From the NCBI GenBank assembly GCA_029881495.1, contig JAOUMJ010000018.1:1-56619 (forward strand): a DNA stretch of 56,619 nucleotides. The letters run 5' to 3'. The notes under the pieces were generated by a model. The model saw only the letters and a list, made by a program, of their open reading frames with translations, was not told the origin of the DNA and ran no database searches. This document shows, piece by piece, positions 36,121 to 43,813 of the stretch. The DNA is from Nitrospinota bacterium (GTDB lineage: Bacteria > Nitrospinota_A > UBA7883 > JACRGQ01). Position 1 is the first letter of the stretch, and each line of letters opens with the position of its first letter. Made by a program: the position numbers and the translations under genes.

Positions 36121-36689
36121 AAATTCCGCCCTTTATTCAGCTTGAACTGGCCGGCATCCTGTCGCCATGCATTTAAAATACCCAAAATCAAAAGCTCTCC
36201 AATCGCCTTCTATAAGTTGGTGGGTATGACAGTCTTCCTCAAATGAAAACCATGCAATATCACCCTCCTGGTTCCTGTGCATTGCCTATCCAACACTATG
36301 CATTTGAGTCCTAAATGTATCGCTATTTGCGTTAATGTCTCATAGTCTGAAATAGGAAGTATTTGGCGATATTTTACGTTCTGGCGCCGTTTCTCCTTCT
36401 ATTATAAGAGGATTTTACCAAGCCCTGCAAATACGTCAAACATATTACTACAAATAATTTTGTATATATTATGCTTTTACAAACAGATGCTCGCTTCTTT
36501 GACTAATTGGGTTTAACTGGTAAAAAGAGCAGAAATGACTTTAACAGTTTTCCTGTTTTTACTTTTTTTCAACGGAAACTATAGCGCTGAAGATGCTGCA
36601 GTGGCTTGCACCGAGGCTATGAGATGAATGAAATTCGGCTATTTTACAGAGTGACGAAGATAATAGTTTATTTTGCTCACATTGAGCGG
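36121..36689. other. Long intergenic region, no gene seen
   Basis: About 570 bases lie between the start of the CHASE kinase and the terminator of the porin gene. The region is AT-rich from about 36390 to 36580. No reading frame with a ribosome site or family resemblance was found on either strand, and no convincing promoter pair was recognised. Confidence 0.4.
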
Positions 36690-36727
36690 AGAAAAATAGC
36701 AGGATGGCCCGTTTAATTGGGCCATCC
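36690..36727 (-). terminator. Intrinsic terminator of the porin gene
   Basis: A nine-pair G+C-rich stem GGATGGCCC (36702-36710) / GGGCCATCC (36719-36727) has an eight-base loop. On the minus strand it is followed by TGCTATTTTTC, giving a T-run five bases after the stem. It lies 31 bases past the porin stop. Confidence 0.85.
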
Positions 36728-36758
36728 CGACCTCAATATCCTTTAACCCGGGCAGTTC

Positions 36759-37814
36759 TCAAAACGAATAGGTCATTTCAGCCGCGATTACAGACTGGCT
36801 TTTCTTTCCTGCTCCGTCCTTATCTACCCACGCTTCCTTGTCCGAACTTGTGGAGCGATATTCCACCAGCAGGCCAAGGCCTTCCGCGATAGACATCGAA
36901 GGAGATACGGTTATTGAACTCCTTTTTTCCTCCGAGCCGGAACCGAATACGGCGCCATTCGTGTCGTTGAACGTGTCATAGCGGAGAGTCAGCCCGAAAG
37001 TGTCGTTTATCGCGTAATTTGCCATCACCAGCATGCCGTCCCACTTCGATGTGCCGCCGCTTGATTCGATGACTCCCATATTGTATTCACCACCTATAAG
37101 GAGATTTTTTACAGACTTTATCGTAAAATCGACGTCAGTTATTGTAGTCTTGTCGAGCGTGGTCGTTACAGGATCCCCCTGCGCATCCTTGTCGTCGGAT
37201 GTCGCACCTGTAAGGAAGCTGATACCGAGGTTTATCCCTTCCGCGGGAGAAAGCCCTACCCTCGTACCGACCGTTTTATCCTTGTTGTTGTCGGTATTAT
37301 TATCCATCCCATTCACATAATAGGCCGCGATATCGAATATCCCGCCGTTGAAGTGCCCCATGAATCCGGTGAGGTTCGTCGGCAGGCCGTAATCGAACAC
37401 CATAGCGTGGGAATACTGATACATATCTGGAGCATCCAGCAGCTCGAAGCCTATTGGAGCGTTAAACTTTCCAAGTGTGAGGGTAATTTTTTCTGAAGGA
37501 GTTACAGCGATGAAACCCTGTTCAACGCCGCTTTCCGTTTCAGTGAAATCGATATCTATCCTGAAAGAGGCTTTATCGCCCGTCTTGCCGGTAAAATCGA
37601 TCTCGGCGCTGTCCATGCCAAAGGAAGCTCTATCAGTTGACGCTTTTGTTGCGGCCGCGTCGTCAGTGACAGCCGCCGTGTCGTTCGTGACATATGACAT
37701 ATCCACAAATCCGTGAATTCCAAGCTCAACGGAATTTTCCGCCGCCTGAGCATTTATTGCCAAGCCTCCGCCAATTGAAAAACATAGTGCAACTAAAAAT
37801 ATATATTTCCTCAT
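36759..37814 (-). CDS. Outer-membrane beta-barrel porin
   Basis: The protein has 351 residues from the ATG at 37814, which follows GGAGAAG; a longer in-frame start at 37829 lacks a ribosome site. The signal peptide MRKYIFLVALCFSIGGGLAI ends near NAQA (about 24). The mature part begins ENSVELGIHGFVDMSY and consists of alternating beta strands ending MTYSF, a terminal Phe typical of barrels inserted by BamA. The block ITLTLGKFNAPIGFELLDAP is typical of the OmpL-like putative beta-barrel porin-2 family. It is probably a general diffusion channel. The gene is separated from the chemotaxis operon by about 110 bases and has its own terminator. Confidence 0.87.
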   Translation of the reverse strand: MRKYIFLVALCFSIGGGLAINAQAAENSVELGIHGFVDMSYVTNDTAAVTDDAAATKASTDRASFGMDSAEIDFTGKTGDKASFRIDIDFTETESGVEQGFIAVTPSEKITLTLGKFNAPIGFELLDAPDMYQYSHAMVFDYGLPTNLTGFMGHFNGGIFDIAAYYVNGMDNNTDNNKDKTVGTRVGLSPAEGINLGISFLTGATSDDKDAQGDPVTTTLDKTTITDVDFTIKSVKNLLIGGEYNMGVIESSGGTSKWDGMLVMANYAINDTFGLTLRYDTFNDTNGAVFGSGSEEKRSSITVSPSMSIAEGLGLLVEYRSTSSDKEAWVDKDGAGKKSQSVIAAEMTYSF

Positions 37815-37923
37815 AACTTCTCCTTCCACTATTTAAAAAAATGTTGACTGAACGAGAACTGGCGCACTGCGCGCAAAGGCTATGAAACTTGTTTTAGAGC
37901 TATTAATACTTCCTCCTTCTTTT

Positions 37924-38412
37924 TTAATTAATTTGCTCAAAGGTAAACTCAACCGAAAAACTCTCTTCCTTGTCGGTTTTCAGGGGGATTGCAACCGTTT
38001 TTGCCGACTCTGAAATATTTGAGTATATATTGCCACTGCCGTTCAGGAATATTTCAGGGATTCCAGCTTCAAGCTTCATGCCAAGCGCTTCCAGATTTTT
38101 ACGCGAATCCCCGGCGATCATATTGGTAATTTCTCCAACTGCATCCTTTACCTCCGCGTCAATTTCGCTTTTTTCCTCATACAGCATTCTGGAAACAATG
38201 GTTATTATCGCCTCTTTGGAAAATGAAAGAACAACAATGCCGCGCTTATCGCCTGTCAGCGGTATCGCGCCGCTGATATCCCCTCCCGGCTCCCTTTCCG
38301 TTTTCAAGGAGGCCTTGCCGGACACAGGAACAGTCTGGCACATTGTTTTCAGGACATTGATCGTGCCTCCCAAAAAGGCGTTTACCATTTCCGCGTCAAC
38401 CGCACCGCTCAT
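37924..38412 (-). CDS. cheX: CheX-like chemotaxis phosphatase
   Basis: This is a 162-residue protein with the single ExxN phosphatase motif of CheX: Glu94 and Asn97 in VGEITNMIAGDSRKNL. The two-fold CheC/CheX/FliY pattern (AFLGGTINVLKTM near the N-terminus) also fits. CheX dephosphorylates CheY-P or similar receivers to end the signal. It is the last gene of the chemotaxis cluster, 46 bases after cheD. No cheY with a stand-alone short receiver was seen next to it, so the substrate could be the receiver encoded at 49273-49743 or a CheY elsewhere. Confidence 0.9.
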   Translation of the reverse strand: MSGAVDAEMVNAFLGGTINVLKTMCQTVPVSGKASLKTEREPGGDISGAIPLTGDKRGIVVLSFSKEAIITIVSRMLYEEKSEIDAEVKDAVGEITNMIAGDSRKNLEALGMKLEAGIPEIFLNGSGNIYSNISESAKTVAIPLKTDKEESFSVEFTFEQIN

Positions 38413-38458
38413 TTTTCCTCCCCATCGACAATATAAATAATCATACTACAAAAACAAT

Positions 38459-38986
38459 TTACAATTCCCGGCAGTTCCCTGAAGAGTCATAGATCTTTAC
38501 CGTGCCAGAGGAAACATATGCCAATACAGTTCTACTCAAATGTCCGCCCGTATCAGCCGAAACAGGGCTCATATTGTTCATCCATAGGATCCTTTTAATC
38601 GCTGTGACATTCCGGTTGCCTATTTCAAACACATTATTTTCATCCAAGGTTTGCGCTCCACCAGCGATTTTCACAATCATTTTGCTAGTATTAATTGTGG
38701 ATCCACAATCATGCATCATATTTATCAGCGCCGGGATACCTGTGTTGGCAAAATATCCAGGGCGCTCTTCGGCAATACCCCTGTCTATATTTGAATCCGG
38801 AAGCGCTACATGAACCATGCCGGTTATCCCAGAAATCGGATCCCGCACTATGACCGCAACGCAGGAACCAAGTCCATATGTTTTAATTTTCGTGCCTGCA
38901 TCTCCCGACACAGCCATTTCCCCAACGCCAACTATTATATTATTTCCAATGTTTTCGCTTTTTCGCCCATCCATGCAGTTAATCAT
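38459..38986 (-). CDS. cheD: Chemoreceptor glutamine deamidase CheD
   Basis: This is a 175-residue protein with the CheD catalytic pair: Cys42 in YGLGSCVAVIV and His59 in GMVHVALPDS, plus the later KIAGGAQTL block. CheD deamidates glutamines of chemoreceptors and can act with CheC/CheX phosphatases. Its start overlaps the end of cheB by eight bases, indicating coupled translation. The protein is cytoplasmic. The presence of both cheD and cheX suggests an adaptation system of Bacillus/Thermotoga type. Confidence 0.96.
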   Translation of the reverse strand: MINCMDGRKSENIGNNIIVGVGEMAVSGDAGTKIKTYGLGSCVAVIVRDPISGITGMVHVALPDSNIDRGIAEERPGYFANTGIPALINMMHDCGSTINTSKMIVKIAGGAQTLDENNVFEIGNRNVTAIKRILWMNNMSPVSADTGGHLSRTVLAYVSSGTVKIYDSSGNCREL

Positions 38987-40040
38987 TTTTGCCTCCTGTA
39001 ATCATGTTTATGACTGTGTGAGCAATATCGTCTATTGGAATGAGTTGATCTGCCCCTCCATATTTATAAGCCTCGTTTGGCATACCGAACACCACTGATG
39101 TTTTTTCATCCTGTGCGACATTTTTCGCACCGCTTTTTTTCATTGCGAGCATCCCTTCTGCTCCGTCACGCCCCATTCCGGTCAGCATTATTCCATACCC
39201 GTTTTTCCCGACATGCTGGGCCACAGAATGCATCAATACGTCCACAGAAGGCATATGACCGCTCACTTTTTCACCTTCCTTGCAAACCACTTCGTAATGC
39301 CCACCCGACCGTATTACCGTCATATGCTTTTCACCAGGGGCAATAAGAGCCCTTCCTGGAATTATCCTGTCTCCTGTAGTTGCTTCCCTGACCTCCATCG
39401 GCACTATCTTGTTTAACCGTTCCGCGAATAGTTTTGTAAATCCTGGCGGCATATGCTGAACGATAACCGTTCCTGGAGCATTTACTGGAAATTTCTCCAG
39501 CACCTTTCTTATGGCTTCGGTTCCTCCGGTAGACGCCCCGATGGCTATTACCTTGTCGGTAGATTCCGCGAGAGCCTTTGAGGCCTTTACGTCGACCTTG
39601 AACAGGTTCTCCCGTTTACCTTTCCAGTGAGAGACATTCGCGGTAGATGCTATTTTCACCTTTGTCCTTAGCTGAACCATCATACCGTTCAACCCGCGCG
39701 ATATATTTGAGGTAGGCTTTGAAACAAAATCGACCGCGCCGGCATCCAAAGCGTCAAACGTTATCTGTTTCCCCTTCTGGGTGAGCGAGCTCACCATTAC
39801 CGTTGGTATCGGATACTGAGGCATCAACAATTTCAAAAACTGGACCCCGTCCATTCTAGGCATTTCGACGTCAAGCGTGAGAACATCCGGCTTCAGTTCG
39901 ATAATTTTATCCCTCGCAATAAAGGGATCAGCCGCGCTTCCCACAACTTCAATACCCGGATCCATTGAAAGCCCCTTGGAAAGCGTATCCCTAACAAGGG
40001 CGGAATCATCCACAACCAATACCCTGATTTTATGCGACAT
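38979..40040 (-). CDS. cheB: Chemotaxis methylesterase/response regulator CheB
   Basis: This is a 353-residue protein. The N-terminal receiver has Asp57 in LTLDVEMPRMDG. The C-terminal methylesterase has Ser170 in IGASTGGTEA, His196 in QHMPPGFT and Asp292 in TGMGRDGAEG, the complete triad, in the same spacing as E. coli CheB. It removes methyl groups from chemoreceptor glutamates once phosphorylated by CheA. It overlaps cheR upstream by 11 bases and cheD downstream by eight, so cheR-cheB-cheD are tightly coupled. Confidence 0.97.
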   Translation of the reverse strand: MSHKIRVLVVDDSALVRDTLSKGLSMDPGIEVVGSAADPFIARDKIIELKPDVLTLDVEMPRMDGVQFLKLLMPQYPIPTVMVSSLTQKGKQITFDALDAGAVDFVSKPTSNISRGLNGMMVQLRTKVKIASTANVSHWKGKRENLFKVDVKASKALAESTDKVIAIGASTGGTEAIRKVLEKFPVNAPGTVIVQHMPPGFTKLFAERLNKIVPMEVREATTGDRIIPGRALIAPGEKHMTVIRSGGHYEVVCKEGEKVSGHMPSVDVLMHSVAQHVGKNGYGIMLTGMGRDGAEGMLAMKKSGAKNVAQDEKTSVVFGMPNEAYKYGGADQLIPIDDIAHTVINMITGGKND

Positions 40041-40941
40041 TATACGGCTCTTTTCTGTAGATTGCCGGCTTCACATATGTATAATCCGTAGCCCTTCTAT
40101 CCAGAGTTTCAGAATGACCAACAAAAAGATATCCGCCGACTGTAGTAAAATCGTAAAGTTTGTCCACCAGACTATTGCGCGTTTCCTGGTCAAAATAGAT
40201 CATCACATTCCGGCAAAAGATTATGTCGAATCTTTTCTTGAACGGAAATACCTTGTTAATGAGATTAAATCTTCTGAACGTAACCATTCTTTTGATATCA
40301 CTAGATACCGCATACATATTGTTGCTCTGCTTAGTGAAATATTTCAGTTTGTAATTCTGAGGCACCCTGCTGACCTTATCAGCTGAATAAACCCCTTCCA
40401 TTGCCGTTTTTAACGCTGTACCCGAGATATCAGTCGCCAGCACACCCGTATCCCATTGATGAAATTCCTGGCCAAGACTTTCTCGTAAAATCATCGCTAG
40501 AAGATATGGCTCTTCGCCTGTGGATGAAGCAGCGCACCAGATACGGATATCGCGCGAATTGCGTCTTTTTAATTGTTCAATTACATCGGGCAGTGCATGT
40601 TCGATCAGATATTCAAAGTGACCATGCTCGCGGTAAAAATATGTATAATTTGTGGAAATGGAATCTGCGAGATCCACTAGCGCCTGGCCGGACGAATCAC
40701 CAAGAATATATTCGTAATACTGCTTAAAACTGCTGAAACCGTTTGTGCGAAGATTGTTTTGCAAACGGCCGACTACGAGCGCCCGTTTTTGATCGCTAAG
40801 ATTAATCCCCATCTTTTCATAAACAAGCGTTCTGATAAGATTGAATTCATCTGAGGAAATGCCTGTCGACCTTACGGGGAACCCCTCAGGCAAGAGATTT
40901 TGTATGTCTGTTTTGTCGTTCATGATGTTACTCATTATCAT
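40030..40941 (-). CDS. cheR: Chemotaxis methyltransferase CheR
   Basis: This is a 303-residue SAM-dependent glutamate methyltransferase. The N-terminal helical domain (about 20-95) is followed by the SAM-binding block RIWCAASSTGEEPYLLAM and by DIIFCRNVMIYFD, both hallmarks of CheR. It methylates chemoreceptor glutamates during adaptation. It lies 144 bases after the NIT-domain receptor gene, with a pair of alternative hairpins in the gap, and overlaps cheB. There is no TPR extension. Confidence 0.97.
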   Translation of the reverse strand: MIMSNIMNDKTDIQNLLPEGFPVRSTGISSDEFNLIRTLVYEKMGINLSDQKRALVVGRLQNNLRTNGFSSFKQYYEYILGDSSGQALVDLADSISTNYTYFYREHGHFEYLIEHALPDVIEQLKRRNSRDIRIWCAASSTGEEPYLLAMILRESLGQEFHQWDTGVLATDISGTALKTAMEGVYSADKVSRVPQNYKLKYFTKQSNNMYAVSSDIKRMVTFRRFNLINKVFPFKKRFDIIFCRNVMIYFDQETRNSLVDKLYDFTTVGGYLFVGHSETLDRRATDYTYVKPAIYRKEPYNVA

Positions 40942-40966
40942 TTCGATCTCTTTTTATAACTCTTCC

Positions 40967-41005
40967 CGGAAAACTTGGGGAGTTTTCCGACTGGAATACT
41001 CCCCA
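40967..41005 (-). promoter_or_regulatory. Two mutually exclusive hairpins ahead of cheR
   Basis: On the minus-strand transcript, TGGGGAGT (41005-40998) can pair with ACTCCCCA (40983-40976), or CGGAAAACT (40989-40981) can pair with AGTTTTCCG (40975-40967). Both stems use the bases 40981-40983, so only one can form. No T-run follows, so a simple terminator is unlikely. A role in setting cheR expression relative to the receptor gene is possible. Confidence 0.4.
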
Positions 41006-41085
41006 TAAAAAACGCCATTAACTGAGTCGGCACAAGATCGCGTTGATCTTGCCATCGTTTAAAATTTTCACGGCTTGCACCTTTT

Positions 41086-43176
41086 TCAGTTGAAGCTTTC
41101 CTCCCTGTTTCCGTCACTTCCATATGCCGCCACAACTTCCTCATCAGTGCCCATATCCCACTCGTCATCCATAGCATTTTGTTCATGCGTATGACTCCTT
41201 TCATGGATCGGGTAATCGGAGCTTTCAGATCCGTTCCTGTTTTCTCCGTTTCTTCCATAATTTTGTTCCCTGGTCCTGAACCTGGAGAGCATTTCCTTGA
41301 GATTAATCGCCTGACCCGCCAACTCCTCGGAAGCCGCGGCCGACTGTTCGGCATTTGCAGTATTTTGCTGGGTCACCTGATCGATCTGACCAAGAGCCTG
41401 ACTAACCTGGGATATTCCCTGCGCCTGCTCGTTGGAAGCCCCGGCTATTTCTTCAACCAGGTCGGCGACCTTTGTTACGCCACGGACTATATCGGTAAGC
41501 GATTTTGAAGTTCTGCTTGCGATGGTAGCGCCGTTTTCGGCCTTCTTTACGGATCCCTCTATAAGATCTGCCGTCTCTTCCGCCGCCTTTGCGCTCCTTG
41601 CCGCCAGATTCCTCACCTCTTCGGCGACAACCGCGAAACCTTTGCCATGACGCCCGGCGCGAGCCGCCTCAACAGCCGCATTCAACGCAAGCAGGTTCGT
41701 CTGGAACGCGATTTCGTCTATTGCCTTGATGATTTTCGAAATATTCTTGCTCGATTCATTGATCTCCGCGACTGCGGCGACCATCTCATCCATTTGCTGA
41801 TTTCCATCCTCCGCCATTTTTCGCGCTTCAGTAGAAAGAGTGTTCGCCTGCGTTGCGTTTTCGGCGTTAAGCTTTGTCTGTGAACCGATCTGAGTTAGCG
41901 AACTGGTGATCTGTTCAAGCGAGGCGGCTGATTCGGTAGAACCTTGCGACAGTGATTGGCTAGCGGAGGAGACCTGGTCAGAACTGGTTGAGACCTGGTC
42001 TGCCGCCATATTTATTTCGCCAATCACATCGCTCAGGTTTTCGGCGAATGCGTTTAAAGACGTTACCATCATCCCAATTTCGTCTTTTCTTTCCATCTTT
42101 AAACTTACATCAAGCCTACCTTTGGAAAGCTCATCAATAAGCGACATCATTCTCGCTATCGGCCCGGAAATATCCCTGCCGATCACAACTCCAAGCGCGA
42201 TAGAAATAACCAGGACAACAGCGCTTAACGTAAGATAGAAAAGCATTGCCTGATATGCTCCTTGCTTCAGATCTCCGGCTTTCTGTTTCAGATCTCCTGA
42301 AAGACGATCTTCTACCTCCTTCAATAGATTTATTTTTACCGTGATGGTTTCGAACCATTTGGTAGAGCTTATGCCGAACATCCCGGTATCGGATTTCTCA
42401 AAAAGAATATTACGCATATTTTCCACTTCGCTTACAGCCGGACTTTTCATTTTGTCATTGAAATACGCTATCTGGCCTTCAGTAGCTAGCAGAACAAACA
42501 GCTCCGTATAAACCTTTTGCTGTGATACCAGCTCACTATACTTGTTAAACATCCCTTTCCCGAACTTGTCGGCGGCAAAGGTATTGCTACCGACGGCTCG
42601 CTCAATCCCTGCTCTTTCTTTACCCTTAAGAAAATTCGAGTAAGTCATTGTCATCGTAGAAATCTCAGCGTTCGAACATATTTTTACCATGGATGCAATA
42701 ATGTCGAGAAACCCAGCGTTCATGTCGGTGTAATATCCGATAGCTTTGCCAGTCTCTATATCAAGCTTGGCAACTGAGCTTCTTATACTTTCGATCTCCT
42801 CCAAGTCCTCCAGGTTATGATCAAGAGCTTTTTTCAACTCTGCGCCAAAGTATAACGCGTCAAAAGTTTCCAGAAACTGCTTTAACTCTGCGGTTTTAAC
42901 GTCAGTTTGCTTTCTCTGGTCGCTTAATATCGTGCCAAAAGAGTTTCCCTTGCTCCCCAGAAAGCCCGCTGTGGCCCCTCTTTCTTTCTGAGTTTCGTGC
43001 ACCAAAGCGCTTAACTTCACTGCCAGATCCGACAGTTCATAAAGCGCGCTCATCTCCTCCGATATGTTTTTCTTTTCAACTATTCCGTTAACTGCAAAGA
43101 AAAGAAAACTCATCAATAACGGTAACAACATGAGCGCTATTTTCTTTCCTATCTTCATATTGGCTACGTACTTCAT
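41086..43176 (-). CDS. Methyl-accepting chemotaxis protein with NIT (nitrate/nitrite-sensing) domain
   Basis: This is a 696-residue receptor. A membrane helix at about 12-30 is followed by a periplasmic helical domain (about 45-300) with the NIT-domain motif [15 protein letters not shown], then a second helix (about 309-332), HAMP, and the cytoplasmic signalling domain. The tip motif [22 protein letters not shown] is intact. NIT domains bind nitrate or nitrite in characterised proteins; the ligand here is inferred. The start overlaps the stop of the adjacent cheW by four bases. The tail (after FRTREQ) is long and acidic with no clear CheR-docking pentapeptide. Confidence 0.93.
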   Translation of the reverse strand: MKYVANMKIGKKIALMLLPLLMSFLFFAVNGIVEKKNISEEMSALYELSDLAVKLSALVHETQKERGATAGFLGSKGNSFGTILSDQRKQTDVKTAELKQFLETFDALYFGAELKKALDHNLEDLEEIESIRSSVAKLDIETGKAIGYYTDMNAGFLDIIASMVKICSNAEISTMTMTYSNFLKGKERAGIERAVGSNTFAADKFGKGMFNKYSELVSQQKVYTELFVLLATEGQIAYFNDKMKSPAVSEVENMRNILFEKSDTGMFGISSTKWFETITVKINLLKEVEDRLSGDLKQKAGDLKQGAYQAMLFYLTLSAVVLVISIALGVVIGRDISGPIARMMSLIDELSKGRLDVSLKMERKDEIGMMVTSLNAFAENLSDVIGEINMAADQVSTSSDQVSSASQSLSQGSTESAASLEQITSSLTQIGSQTKLNAENATQANTLSTEARKMAEDGNQQMDEMVAAVAEINESSKNISKIIKAIDEIAFQTNLLALNAAVEAARAGRHGKGFAVVAEEVRNLAARSAKAAEETADLIEGSVKKAENGATIASRTSKSLTDIVRGVTKVADLVEEIAGASNEQAQGISQVSQALGQIDQVTQQNTANAEQSAAASEELAGQAINLKEMLSRFRTREQNYGRNGENRNGSESSDYPIHERSHTHEQNAMDDEWDMGTDEEVVAAYGSDGNREESFN

Positions 43177-43688
43177 TTTCTGCTCCCTTCAGCCGTGCGC
43201 CTATTTACAGATGCAAATAGTTCCTGCACATTTAACAACACTTTCCTCTTTTCCTTATTTTTTTCCATTCCAATTGCGTAATTCAGCACCGCATTATTCG
43301 AGTGATAATCCACCTGTTCAATATCAGAACCGGGGATTTTCACAACTTCCCTTACCCTATCCACAACAAGACCGGCGCTTAACCCGTCAATCTCTATGAT
43401 GATTGCGCAAGAACAATAATCGTATTCACGGTGCGGCATTCCGAAAAGAGACCTGAGATCAATTAAAGGGATCGATTTTCCATGAAAACCGAGCCTTTCT
43501 GAAAGATACTTGTCTGTATTTGACCTTTCAACAATTCCCTGCAACCCGGTTATTTCCGCGATGTTGCATATCGCAATGCCAAATATTTCAGATCCCAGTT
43601 CAAATGTAAGGAACAGATCTTTTTGCGAATCATCTCCAGAGTGAGACACAAACAGTTCATCTGCCAATTCATTGTTGCATTCCATCAT
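43173..43688 (-). CDS. cheW: CheW-like coupling protein
   Basis: This is a 171-residue CheW. After a short variable N-terminus the CheW fold runs from [17 protein letters not shown] through [13 protein letters not shown] to [14 protein letters not shown], all expected motifs. CheW links receptors to CheA. It is the second cheW in the cluster and is translationally coupled by a four-base overlap to the NIT-domain receptor downstream, so it may serve that receptor in particular; this pairing is inferred. Confidence 0.95.
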   Translation of the reverse strand: MMECNNELADELFVSHSGDDSQKDLFLTFELGSEIFGIAICNIAEITGLQGIVERSNTDKYLSERLGFHGKSIPLIDLRSLFGMPHREYDYCSCAIIIEIDGLSAGLVVDRVREVVKIPGSDIEQVDYHSNNAVLNYAIGMEKNKEKRKVLLNVQELFASVNRRTAEGSRK

Positions 43689-43775
43689 CTTGCTTCCTTA
43701 TCACTCCTAATTTCGTAATGTTCATGTCCCAAACGAAGTTCATGATCCGTATTTCAAATCACACTTGCATGTAGC

Positions 43776-43795
43776 GCCGGGCCGCAAGGCCCGGC
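43776..43795. repeat. G+C-rich hairpin between receptor and cheW genes
   Basis: GCCGGGCC (43776-43783) and GGCCCGGC (43788-43795) form a perfect eight-pair stem with a GCAA loop inside the 125-base gap of the chemotaxis operon. No T-run follows on the minus strand, so it resembles a REP-type element or an mRNA-stabilising hairpin more than a terminator. No second copy was spotted in the window. Confidence 0.5.
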
Positions 43796-43813
43796 ACATA
43801 TGCTCTGAATAAA

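Noticed and set aside
40938-41354. 138-codon minus-strand frame between receptor and cheR
   Set aside because: Mostly overlaps the receptor 3' end in another phase, low-complexity translation, no family.
43776-43795. Hairpin as a terminator inside the chemotaxis operon
   Set aside because: No T-run after it on the transcribed strand; more like a REP-type or stabilising hairpin.
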